Assembly (NCBI GenBank): GCA_930367205.1
Contig: OV884013.1
Coordinates: forward strand, 86,677,333 to 86,741,332
DNA from: Acanthosoma haemorrhoidale
Taxonomy: Eukaryota; Arthropoda; Insecta; Hemiptera; Acanthosomatidae
Length of the DNA stretch: 64,000 bases
Direction: 5' to 3'
Part shown: one piece after another, positions 9,530 to 19,620 of the stretch
Layout of the letters: the number at the start of each line of letters is the position of its first letter
Numbering within the stretch: the first letter of the stretch is position 1
Translations under genes and position numbers: made by a program
Notes under the pieces: model-generated
What the model saw: only the letters and a program-made list of their open reading frames with translations
What the model was told of the DNA's origin: nothing
The model's database searches: none

Positions 9530-10706
9530 GGATGGAAATGGAAAGTATTCTGTATTTAGATACAATCGCTTTTACGTCTGAATACCTTTTGACCATTGCA
9601 TTCAAAGGACTATTTACGACAAATAATACCCGCTGCCTGCCTATTATGTTACATATCAGCGATAAACATTACGCCACCGGTGACATGATACCCTGGTGTG
9701 ACAAGACAATTTACAGCCGACAGCTGGAACCGCCGACCCTCCGATAGTACGCTGAGGGCTGTCAGAGGATGACCTATCGGCAGCGGTTGCTATCGGACAG
9801 ATCTAGCCGAAGGGGCACAAGTCATCGATGAAAGATTCATGCAGCATTCGTTCCGAGCCTTCGTTTAGCATTTCATCTTCGGCCTCAGTCAGCCATCGCT
9901 CAGTGTCTCCGTCTCGACTGTTGCATTCGTTTCTCCTTCGAGATATTAATGTCCCTCTGTTCGAGTCAAGGTCTCCTCGTGCATTTCCAATCCTAGTCTA
10001 AGAGGCTCGTTTGAAAAACCCAATGCAGGCTCGTTTTATATAGGGCAACCGTCATTTTTGATTGCGAAATTGTGTATCAATTATCTAGAATACTGTGAAT
10101 GGTTTAATATAAATATTTGTTAGTATTGTACTTGGAATTTTTTTCTTATCTTCTCTATTCTGTTGTAGAGTGATGGTCCGCAACAAAGCTGTCATTTCCT
10201 GTGCGAAGAGGCACACTGAATTCGAAACAGAAATACATTTTATTATTATTATTCTAAAGCAAGATTTTTATGAATTTTGTCATTTACTTTGGGGGCTAAA
10301 AGTGCTCATACAAATATAAATAGAAAAAATAAAACCACTGTGTCCATTGTTATTGATTATATAACGATTTAATTTTAAGTACAATAAAGGTTACTGCATG
10401 GGTGCTGGATGGGCGTGGCTCTTTTAAATATTTATGCATTTTGGCTGTCTGTTTATTCTACGATACCAATCGTAAAACTTATCACATCGATCTGAATATA
10501 TATAACCTTATTATATGTTGTCTAAAATGCATCAAAATTAAGTGACACGTGAACAATTTAACGTAAAAAAGTGTCGAAGCTGTTCATAGCTAAAGAAACA
10601 AAAACGGTAGCACAAATCAATCACGTACTGCCACTCAACCAGATTTAGCTACGTTCAGTGAACAAGATCGTTTAACAAAACAAGTGAAATCATTAAATTA
10701 AGTTTT
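9530..10706. other. Noncoding stretch with a GC-richer block
   Basis: About 9730-10010 is GC-richer, with short TTCGG and CATCG repeats, and could be a conserved noncoding element; the remainder is AT-rich. The open frame at about 9508-9747 has no recognisable domain and starts within the Harbinger terminus, so I do not call a gene. Confidence 0.5.
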
Positions 10707-10719
10707 ATTAATACCCAGC
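10707..10719 (+). repeat. Target site duplication, left copy
   Basis: ATTAATACCCAGC here is identical to 12312-12324. The two copies flank the LINE insertion at 10720-12311 exactly. Confidence 0.9.
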
Positions 10720-11790
10720 GTGGCCTCGGATGGGGATAGGTCGGAGGAATTTGCTCTGCATCTTACCCATACTTTCACACCTCACCTTTCTCATCAAAGC
10801 CATACTCACAGCAAAACTGTGGAAGATTTCCTCACTTCACCTATTCCTCTCTCTCTTCCACCAAAAGCCGTTAATCCCTCTGAGGTCAAATACCTTCTGA
10901 AAAACTTACCTTACAGAAAATCCCCTGGATATGATCTCCTAACTCCTCAAATTCTCAAACAACTTCCTCCTAAAGCCATAATCTTCCTAACCTATATATA
11001 TAATTGCATTATCCGAACGACGCACTTTCCTCTCCTCTGGAAACATTCCATTATTGTCCTATTCGCCAAACCCGGTAAACCACCCAATGACACCTCATCT
11101 TACCGTCCAATTAGCCTACTCCCTATACTCTCAAAAATATTTGAGAAACTCCTACTAAAACGTCTACTTCCAATTGTTGAATCCAAAAACCTTTTTCCCA
11201 CACACCAGTTTGGTTTCCGCCAACGACATTCCACTGCTCAACAAGGCCTTCGCGTTGTTGATCACGTCTCCTCAGCCCTTAAAACCAAAAAGTATTGCAC
11301 TGCTGCCTTTCTCCATATAGCTCAAGCTTTTGACAGTGTTTGGCACGCAGGTTTGCTCTACAAGCTCAAAAGATATTTACCACAGACCCTTTTCCTAATC
11401 CTACAGTCCTACCTTTCAAACCGCTTCTTCCAAGTCCGCTGTGGCTTAGAATACTCTAACTACTATCCCATAAATGCAGGAGTTCCACAGGGCAGTGTCC
11501 TAGGCCCCATCCTCTATAACCTATACACCGCTGATGTCCCCTCTACTTCCAACACCTTCTTGGCCACATTTGCAGATGACACTGCAGTCTTGTCATCCCA
11601 CCCAGACCCCGACATAGCATCCCATAACCTTCAAAAACACCTTAACGAGATCGAGTATTGGTGCAATCAATGGCGGATCATAGTTAATGAAGCAAAATGC
11701 TCCCACATTACCTTCACCCTTTGTCGCAAGACTTGTCCATTAGTTTATTTTAATTCTATTCCTCTCCCAGTAACCGAGACAGTACGGTAG
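10720..11790 (+). pseudogene. Jockey-type reverse transcriptase fragment (ORF2)
   Basis: The open frame of 356 codons starts at GTG at the insertion boundary, so the start is a truncation point. It covers the RT fingers and palm: SPGYDLLTPQIL (about 68-79), SYRPISLLPILSKIFEK (127-143), FGFRQRHST (164-172), motif A AAFLHIAQAFDSVWH (195-209), AGVPQGSVLGP (253-263) and motif C FADD (284-287). In motif A the catalytic Asp position reads His (residue 199), which should abolish polymerase activity. The frame ends at TVR with TAG. Downstream sequence (11790-12131, another frame) encodes the rest of ORF2, ending RRLKRQWPRDLL. RT of this clade copies its RNA at a nicked chromosomal target. Confidence 0.85.
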
Positions 11791-12131
11791 AAAATAAACT
11801 ACTAATCTACAAAGTTATACTTAAACCAATCTGGACATACGGAATAGAGCTATGGGGGACAGCAAAAAAGTCGAACATCAAGCGTATCCAATCCTTTCAA
11901 TCCAAAGTCCTGAGAACAATTGTAAATGCCCCTTATTATGTCAGCAACAAAACCCTTCATAACGACCTTAATATACCCTACATTCTAGAACTCATCCCTT
12001 CCAAGTTTATGAAATTCCACAGTAGCCTTTCCAACCACCCTAATCCTGTAGCACAGTCTTTGCACTGCGCCACTTATCCCTATAATCCTCCTCGGAGACT
12101 GAAACGGCAGTGGCCTCGTGACCTGCTATAA
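11791..12131 (+). pseudogene. ORF2 C-terminal segment, frame-disrupted
   Basis: After the deletion, a second frame reads ENKLLIYKVILKPIWTYG, then ELWGTAKKSNIKRIQSFQSK, VLRTIVNAPYYVSNKTLHND and ends RRLKRQWPRDLL. This is the usual C-terminal region of Jockey-clade ORF2. The same segment is found at 22640-22980 and 53330-53600. It is open over this length, so only the junction at about 11790 is broken. Confidence 0.75.
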
Positions 12132-12311
12132 TCGCGTGACAGTGGGAGTCCTGGCAATGGCCAGTTTCTCCAATCATGTCCTATTGTATGAATGAGTGAG
12201 TGAATGATGACTGTAAATATGGTATGAATGAGATCATTTATCTGTATTATTATTGCCTTATAAAAGGCAGATTGTAATTATTGCACAATAAAGTTATAAT
12301 AATAAAAAATA

Positions 12312-12324
12312 ATTAATACCCAGC
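12312..12324 (+). repeat. Target site duplication, right copy
   Basis: ATTAATACCCAGC is identical to 10707-10719 and marks the 3' end of the LINE insertion. Confidence 0.9.
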
Positions 12325-12924
12325 AGATCACATCCAGTTACCATCCATTCACCTTTTTAAAATAAAATTTAGGTCCTATAGTTGTAAAACTTTGATAATA
12401 CATTTGAGATGTTAAAAAACAACATAATTTCGCTAACAAGAAAACAAAATTACGATGTGATAGAAGAAGCGCGGTCTCTTCCAACTCATACTTTCGAAAT
12501 AACTTGGCCATTTATTAAGAAATTTCCAAGTATTAATTTAAGAAATGTTCATAAAAAAAAAGCATCCTTTTACCTGGGGTTAAATATTTTTCTATGCTGA
12601 AAACATCACTGTTTCAGTTTTATTTATTTAATTTTTTTTATTTCATCTCCAAAATATTAAATTTTTATTGAATTTACGAAGTCAATTCAGTCAATATATT
12701 CGATCTTGAAGAACTTTTGACCTAGCTGGAGACCGGGAAGAGTGAAGACAGTTTGTGTTGGCCCTCTCCTAGGAACTAATAATAAATAACAAAATCTTGA
12801 GTCAATTAGTGATAATTCTTTTTTGGAAGGATGCTATTAGTTTGTCGACCATTCAATAGAGTTCTAGAATATCTCCTACTCTCCAAAAGTGTAAGTAGGT
12901 AATGTAATTATTGTATAGTATTTT
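12325..12924. other. AT-rich noncoding stretch
   Basis: The 63-codon open frame at 12409-12600 has no motif that I recognise. No RNA or transposon is seen. Confidence 0.5.
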
Positions 12925-13100
12925 GTTTTGTTTTTTTTCCGTAGCTCTCAATTTTTTAAGATTATAGATAAGGGAAAAGTAATGGTAATTTATTTGGGGT
13001 GAGCGGATCCTTTTACTAGGAGTACCTTTTTGAAGGTGGAGGGAGTGAATTAAGGAGTGTGGGAAGCCTTGGTAGAGGTGGAAACGTTGCGGTCCAGTGG
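12925..13100 (-). repeat. Poly(A)-tailed repeat D, copy 2
   Basis: Matches 8095-8240 over GTAGCTCTCAATTT, GGGGTGAGCGGATCC, TTTTACTAGGAG and TTGAAGGTGGAGGGAG-type blocks. The poly(T) tract at its left is the poly(A) tail of a minus-strand insertion. Confidence 0.5.
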
Positions 13101-13109
13101 TGAGAGTCC

Positions 13110-16100
13110 ACTGAAATTCAGAAACATTGTGTAGTGACGATATATAATAATAACGATGAGAAGCACAAATAGCATCAGAGAGTCATGGACGTTGACCGTA
13201 GATATAAGAAGGTCAGAGTGTATCAGTGAATGGGTATCTAAAAATCTATTTATTGATTTAAAAAAAAAAAATATTTACTAGGAATTTCCTCAACAGGAGG
13301 ATTTCCTGGGCCACTCAATGCGCATGCATTCTAAGGAATGTGTGCTTCTGCTAATATTAGTATATATGTATATTAATATATGTATATTATACATACATTG
13401 TGCAGCTGGGACAGGGCGGTAGATGTTCTGAGCAGCAGCAGAGACAAAAAAAAATAAGGTATACGAGCTGGAAGGTACACGCATGCGAAAACTACCGAAC
13501 ACTCCTTTGTGGAAGGTAAATTCAGGCAAATATTTGAAGAGGGAGATGTCGGTAGCGGGACAGATGTTGAGACGTGCAAACTGTGTGTCGGGGAGTGTTT
13601 GCCGACGAGAGGTAGCCGAGTGGACTGCAAACATTCCCGTCGGTTGGGGTAGTCTCGAGTGGAGTCGCACAAAGTCGGAGGGTGCGGAAGAGTAAAAGCA
13701 GATGTGGTAGCTAGGGGAGAAGAAAGGTTAATTCTACAGATCTAAACAAAGGTATGAACAAACATGTAGTACAAATGTCAATATGAAGGTTGTAGGTCAG
13801 TTTCCGAAGCCTGAAATGTTGCCTGAGCTAATGTTACAAACACAGATATACCCAGAAACGGAAACGTTCTTTAGTTACAAAATTGTATCAGACAATCCGT
13901 TAATTAAGAAAATATAAAATTATGACAGACCCTCTATAAGGAAATACGCCACAAGAAAACTACTGCACTGCGTATCACACTACTATTTTTGACACTTGTA
14001 CCACTACAATTTTGTTTATTTTCTGATGCATAATATGTAATATATTTTATACATGTGTTTATAGGGATAGTTATTTTTATTTTGCAAATATGTTAATTTA
14101 AACTACATACAAGGTTATTTATTTATTCATTTTATTATTATTTTATCTTATAATTGAGTAGGTTTTTATTTATTTTTCTTGCCATTCGAATATGTTTGTA
14201 AAGGTACACAAAATTCAACATAAAAAACAATGACAAAACATGTACTTCAATTTTTAATTCTCAAAGAATATGTAAACAAATGTGAATAAAGGTTTTTACC
14301 CAAACAACTAAAAAAATTTTAGGTCGAAAGGAGTGGCTCTACATTCATTCGGGTACGGTTGACTATGTTTTCTTCTATGTGTGTATTTGTTTTCTAGGTT
14401 TGTAGCGATCGGGGTATTTTTAAATCTGAAACATCAGTTATTTCTCAAACTATCCAAATGTGCTGATTTTTTTAAAAATTAAAATACCAGAAAGAATAGA
14501 GAAAAAAATAAAGTTAAAAATGCTCAGAAGCTGTCTAAAAGTTCTAATTTATTCATACAAACATGGTAAAGTTCACATCGAAGAAATGAAACGAAAAAAT
14601 AATAGTTTTGGGATCAAACCATAGCTTATTAAACCACCTTGGCTCATTTCAGGGGGTGTTTTTATATTTAATGTTTTAGTTATTTATAAAAATATATACG
14701 TTTGAAAGAAACTCAATAACTTTTAATAAGATTGGTCAACAAATAAAATTAATTATTTTTTATGATGACCTGTTTTGTCATCACTGTTTAATCAAATTTT
14801 TTTAAAACTCAGTCACAGCCCCACGAGTATCTCTGAGTTGTTTCTCTTTGAAACTCATTTATTTATTTTATATATATTTAAAAATACAATGCAGCTCAGA
14901 ATCGATTTAAAAAAAATTTGCTAATGACCCGATCTACTAATGATTGGGCTAATGACTAGTAATTGTTAATATTAAGGTAACTATAAGATTTACAACAATA
15001 CGATGAAGAACCATTAGTCAATTGTCTGTTCAGTTGTCTTTGTTCTACACTATAGTAACGTAGTGCGCACACGCATAGATGGTGACTAGCATAATTTTTC
15101 AATAGTTTACAAACTTGAAAATGCGCTGATAGAGGTATTTACGATATAAACAATTATAAACGTTAAAAATGCAACAAATCATAAAGCTTAACAATTTTTA
15201 TAGACCCATTTCTAATATTATTGAAATATGCACTAAGCTATTGGTGAGGACTTGAATGAAGAACAACTCTCATCAGCACAACGTGAAGTGGTAAAATGAA
15301 TTGACTTTAATCACTTTGATGGAAGTCATACATCAAAGAGCCAAAATTAAATCGTTAACGAATACATCACTGTCAAGGTGAAGAATGGTCGACTTATAGC
15401 CGCTCGTTTGTCATCAGACTTCCCTTCTTCCGGTTTTTAGCATATATTTTTTTTTATCAAAACCACGCACGAAAACTTTTAACGTTTACAACATTGTAAC
15501 GTTTACTGCCATATCCCTGTTCTGTAATTATTTATTTAAATTGATTATTTGTTTTTCCACTCGTTCCGTTATGGACCATTTATTTTTAGCAGATATTATA
15601 ATAATAATCTATATAATAATATAGATCTATATTATAATATGATAATTGAGATATCAATTTTATTTCTGTGTGCTACAAAACTATAAACTCCCCTCTATTT
15701 TTATATTTTTTAGATTTTTATTTAAAATAACTTAATTAAAAATTAAAAAAAATATTTTCGTAAGTATTATAAGCAGTATCCATGGCTTTTGTTTATTAGA
15801 GTTGATTCTTTGGGAGGAAAAGCCAAAATTGCTTCACTTGACACAGTATCACTCCAGAGCTCATAAGACCAAAATGCTAGTTGGTTTGGAAGAGATCGCG
15901 AGGCAACCTCCAAGTCGCTCGGGGTTCCCGGGGATGAGATGGGAGATTAGAGCGTTAGAAAGTTAGGCGGAAATGGAGGTTCTGATAGCGGGATTTTTGT
16001 ATTTAGTAGCCAAATAATGGTTAACGTTACTCCGAGTTAGTTGTGTCTTGAACCACAGCTAATATGATTCTTAGTTTTTATGATCTAGTCCAGTATTTAT

Positions 16101-16310
16101 AATTATTGAACTAGTTTTTCGTAGTTTTGCTTTTATTATTGCTGAAATCAAAAATATAGGATCTACATGATTGATCAAAAAGTAATGAAACTGTTGAAAA
16201 ATATTCAAGATATATTTACAAAGGTTTAGAAATCTAGCCCTCTAAGGCTTCGCCGGGAAACTCGTTCAGAGTGGTCGTTTTGATCTTAAATGTGTAATAA
16301 ATTGAACCAG
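13110..16310. other. Noncoding stretch
   Basis: Contains a GC-richer block at about 13390-13700 with overlapping open frames on both strands, none with recognisable domains. Otherwise it is AT-rich. At 15606-15640 lies a palindromic AT block centred on AGATCT with a perfect 18-bp core (TAATATAGATCTATATTA). No gene is called. Confidence 0.5.
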
Positions 16311-16312
16311 TT

Positions 16313-16555
16313 TTTTTAGAAAATGTCATTACCGGTGATAAAAAAATGGAGATTTGAGTACGAAACGGAGACAAAGTGCCAGAGTAACGAACGACACGTC
16401 CCGGCGTCCCCAAAACAAAAGAAGGGAAGGAAAACAATGCTGGTTGTCCTTTTCACACTAAGGGTGTGGTCCACAAGGAGCCCACGGCACACCGTCAACA
16501 CTACCTACTCTACGTGGGTCTTCTCAAAAGATTGAGTAAAAGGCTCCTATTTATG
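16313..16555 (+). pseudogene. Mariner transposase fossil
   Basis: The plus-strand frame reads FLENVITGDKKW, then FEYETETKCQSNERH, then VPASPKQKKGRKTMLVVLF. This is the mariner transposase segment that carries the first catalytic Asp (TGDE-type; here TGDK) and the PASPxxKKxR block of irritans-like mariners. Further along, VVHKEPTAHRQH and YVGLLKRL in one frame, and TVNTTY in another, match the VHKEF...GQTVNTTYY...VLKRL segment, so at least two frame changes are present. No terminal inverted repeats were located. This is a short dead fragment of a cut-and-paste transposon. Confidence 0.65.
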
Positions 16556-16739
16556 CCAAAGATTAAAGGTGATTGTAAACCAGCTGCCAAAATTAATTTA
16601 AAAACGTTATTGTAGACTATATGTGCGGGGCTCATAAATTAAATACGTTACACATTACCATTAGCCCACAATGAAATATATTCAAGCATGAAATTAATAA
16701 TAATACAAGAAATAAATAAAATATAAATTCAAAAAACAC

Positions 16740-16925
16740 TTTTTTTTTTTTTTTTCTTAGCTCTTAAACTCATAAAATAGGATGTGGGAAAAATAAAGGA
16801 AAATTATTTTGGGCTAATGAGTGCCTTTCACTAAGGGGAGTCCCCCATTTGAAGGATGTATGAGAAGGATATAGGGTGTGGAATGCCTAAAGGAGGCGGG
16901 TGGAATCAGGAAGGTAGTGAGAGTC
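16740..16925 (-). repeat. Poly(A)-tailed repeat D, copy 3
   Basis: A 15-T tract is followed by TTAGCTCTTAAACTC, a GATGTGGGAAAAAT block, a CCTTTCACTAAGGGGAG block and CATTTGAAGG, in the same order as copies 1 and 2. The orientation is again minus. Confidence 0.5.
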
Positions 16926-16929
16926 TACC

Positions 16930-19360
16930 GAGGGTGCAAAAAACACTAAATTCTAAACATAAAGAAATTATGAGAGTCATCATCAGGTTCTGCGAAAGGA
17001 GATCGCTTTACCTTCCTTGGTGTTCCGAGAACTTTGCTCTCCACGCCCACGGGAAATCATCTCCACGTCACGGAGAGTAACACGGAAAATCAATGGAAAA
17101 AATGTGTAAATACCGAGGGGAGTACTACCAAGAATTCTAAATGTTTGTAAGTATAATGAATAATTAACAAACACTTGCGTTACTTTTTGAACACTCCTTG
17201 TACTACATACCTCTAAAGAGTCTTCTATTTATTATATGTTCTATATTGTTAATAGGTCCACCGATAAAATATAGTATAAGTACAATATGTTTATTAGTTA
17301 AAGTACAATCGAAATTCAAAAAACGTAATATGAATATAAAAAAAAAAAGTAATATGAGAAAAATAAGAAGTACGCAAAAAACCCTGGAGAAATTCATCAG
17401 GATTATTGTAATTAAGTGAAGGACCTTTTAGGCCAATAAGCAACAACTAGTAAGACTTGTGGGCGGAAGTGACATCCACCCAGAGGCGGCAGAACAAATG
17501 CGAACCCCTGAAGGCTGAAATAATTGCAGTAACGAGGTCCATTCAGGTCATAATCACTTTGGCAACACAGTAACATCTGCCGGCCGACCGTCCGTCTGTC
17601 GGGGTGACAGATAGCATAGGGCACACAAGCATTGCCATTGTGGCTCCCTGCAGAACTAATCATGACCGGAGTCAAGAACCCCCGGTCGGGAGAAATCGAA
17701 AGCTAGGGCTAATTTACGGCCGGAGTGCCCTTCCCGAGTGGCCGGCCCTTTGTCATCAAGGGCACCTCTCACCGACACCACCAACATCCTCAATCCCATT
17801 GTCTATCAATATATGGCAGACTGCTCCGATTGTTCTCTTTTAAGTATCAGTTACGAACTTGCAGCCCTTTTAAGTTCCTGGAAATGACTCGTAGAACGAA
17901 TGGAAGAACGAGTCGAAGAAGGAACCATACTAAGCGTTAGAACTACAAGACATAAAAAATAGAACCGTTCGGTTAGTAGAACAGGTAAAACTTTGAACCA
18001 TTGTGCTAACCACTCGACGCCGTTTCTTTAGTCCTTTAGCAATAAAACACCTCTCTGCCTGTCTGTTGCTATGTTATACGATGGTGGTCGTAAAAATGAT
18101 TCAGTCAAGGTAGAATTCTAAAAGTATGTATACAACACCTCAAAATTTACTCATTAGGCCTTAGTAAAAGTATGTTAAATAAAGTAACGGGAAGTATATT
18201 AGGGGAAAATGTATAGATTTCAACATAGCCAGAATCCATTACTTAAAAATATTGCTAGGGACATTATATACAATGAAGAAATGTTTTTTACGTTTTCTAA
18301 ATTATACTTTGTATGTAATCCAATAAAAACTTTAATCATAATCAATATAGATAGTTTGTTAGTCTTTTGTTTGTAGACCAGATGTATTCCATGTTAGCAT
18401 TAAATATTTTTAATATTATGTAAACATGAGAAATAAATTTATTTGATATGAAACGAAAAATGTAAATCTTCCCGTTTTAAAAGATATAAAATACTGAATT
18501 TTCTCATCATTTAAGGACAAGTCAGAGAGAGTAGCAGAATTGCATATACCTCATTTAATAGAAATCAAATTTTTGGAAGCTAACAACATAAATTCCTTAT
18601 TTATCGACGTTCAAGCGGTATTTTTTGGTCAATATTTCAGCTTTTTACAATTTTTTGACAATTTTCAGAGACCGTGTTAGCTAATAGCATCTCTTGATAT
18701 TTGTTTTTTACTTTATACAGTTAAATAAAGCATAACCAAAGTGAGACATACAGACATGGAAATGGCTTAGAGAAAATATTTTTATAAAAGGCAGATTTTC
18801 TTTTGAGTTTTTAGTTCAATCTCAACAACATGCATCATAGAAATCACGTATGTGAATGTGCTAACCAACATAACTTTTTTATGCACCAGTAGAGGTGCAT
18901 AGGCATAAAGATTAATATTTATTGCTGAGTTTGAACTTTTAAGTTATGACTTCTAATTATTTTTTATGGGGAAACAATATTTTTCAAGTCTCGGATCATT
19001 GAGCGTAACGACCGTGTACAATTTCACGGTGTTTTACCAAGGTTTATTGTTTTTTTAAACAGCATTAGATCAATATGACAGAAATTAGTATAACCTCCAA
19101 AAAAATATTTTTAATAGATATGACATCATCAATCGAAGGTTCGTCAATACAGTCCTCCTCAAAACGATTGGGAATAAGAAACATATATATAATACAACAA
19201 ACGTAAATTAAATAAATAATAATAATGAAAACAATAAAGATAATAAAATAACACATCTGTGAACAACCTGTTTACAAACCTAAAAGGTATAAATGGATCA
19301 CATATGGATTAAAAGGTCTTAAGCAGAACCACCAGTGTCCACGCTGTTTTTACAAGGTGA
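16930..19360. other. Noncoding stretch with a GC-rich block
   Basis: A GC-rich block at about 17450-17790 (CGGCCG and CCGACCG-type motifs) stands out from the AT-rich surroundings. Its open frames on both strands have no recognisable domain. It may be a conserved noncoding or regulatory element, or part of an unknown repeat. The remainder shows nothing identifiable except the tRNA-like head at about 17990-18040. Confidence 0.45.
17990..18040 (-). repeat. tRNA-like SINE head, truncated
   Basis: On the minus strand, GGCGTCGAGTGGTTAGCACA resembles a tRNA D-arm and RNA polymerase III box A. A box B is not evident downstream. It is similar in style to the heads at 6848 and 49795. Confidence 0.35.
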
Positions 19361-19620
19361 TTTTTTTTTTTCCAAAACCCCTTTATTTAACAACATTTTT
19401 ACAAACAAATGAACAAAATTCAATGTACAAGATTTACAATGTTCTCCTCTTCCCGCATGCGCAGATGCATTTGAAGGAAGTAATATTTACAAAAACAATT
19501 TTCTATTTGAAGTTAAAAAGCCAATAAACAATATACAGTACTAGGTGAGGGGGCTCACCTTCGGACTTACAAGATGATTAAAAACTGAAAACTATGTTTA
19601 ATGATTGGTTCTAATTTTCA
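19361..19620 (-). mobile_element. Family B LINE, 3' end
   Basis: From the poly(T) tract at 19361-19371 rightwards, this is the reverse complement of a family B 3' UTR. It has AATAAAGG-type sequence near the tail, GCATGCGCAGATGCATTTG (about 19456-19474) and the stem-loop AGGTGA / GGGGGC / TCACCT at 19543-19560. It matches the copies at 28215-28990 and 26865-27055. ORF2 sequence is not detectable. Confidence 0.7.
19543..19560 (-). promoter_or_regulatory. LINE 3' UTR stem-loop (B copy)
   Basis: A perfect 6-bp stem (AGGTGA / TCACCT) surrounds a 6-nt loop which on the minus strand reads GCCCCC. Confidence 0.6.

Larger units (their letters stand above)
10720..12311 (+). mobile_element. Family A Jockey-like LINE, 5'-truncated copy with TSD
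   Basis: A non-LTR retrotransposon copy bounded by a perfect 13-bp duplication (ATTAATACCCAGC). It begins inside ORF2, upstream of the reverse transcriptase domain, and ends in an AATAAAGTTATAATAATAAAAAAT-type tail rather than a pure poly(A). Two internal deletions are visible. One lies between the end of the RT frame (about 11785) and the thumb/C-terminal segment. The other lies in the 3' UTR at about 12180, where a ~170-bp GC-rich stretch present at 23030-23190 is missing. The clean duplication implies target-primed insertion of an already truncated or deleted RNA or cDNA, or later deletions. Confidence 0.85.

Noticed and set aside
13290..13695. Overlapping open frames on both strands
   Set aside because: The frames overlap each other without motifs; the region is GC-rich, which lengthens chance frames.
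19354..19590. Target duplication TACAAGGTGATT / TACAAGATGATT around a family B copy
   Set aside because: The right copy appears to be part of the element itself when compared with the copies at 26850 and 28990, and it carries a mismatch.
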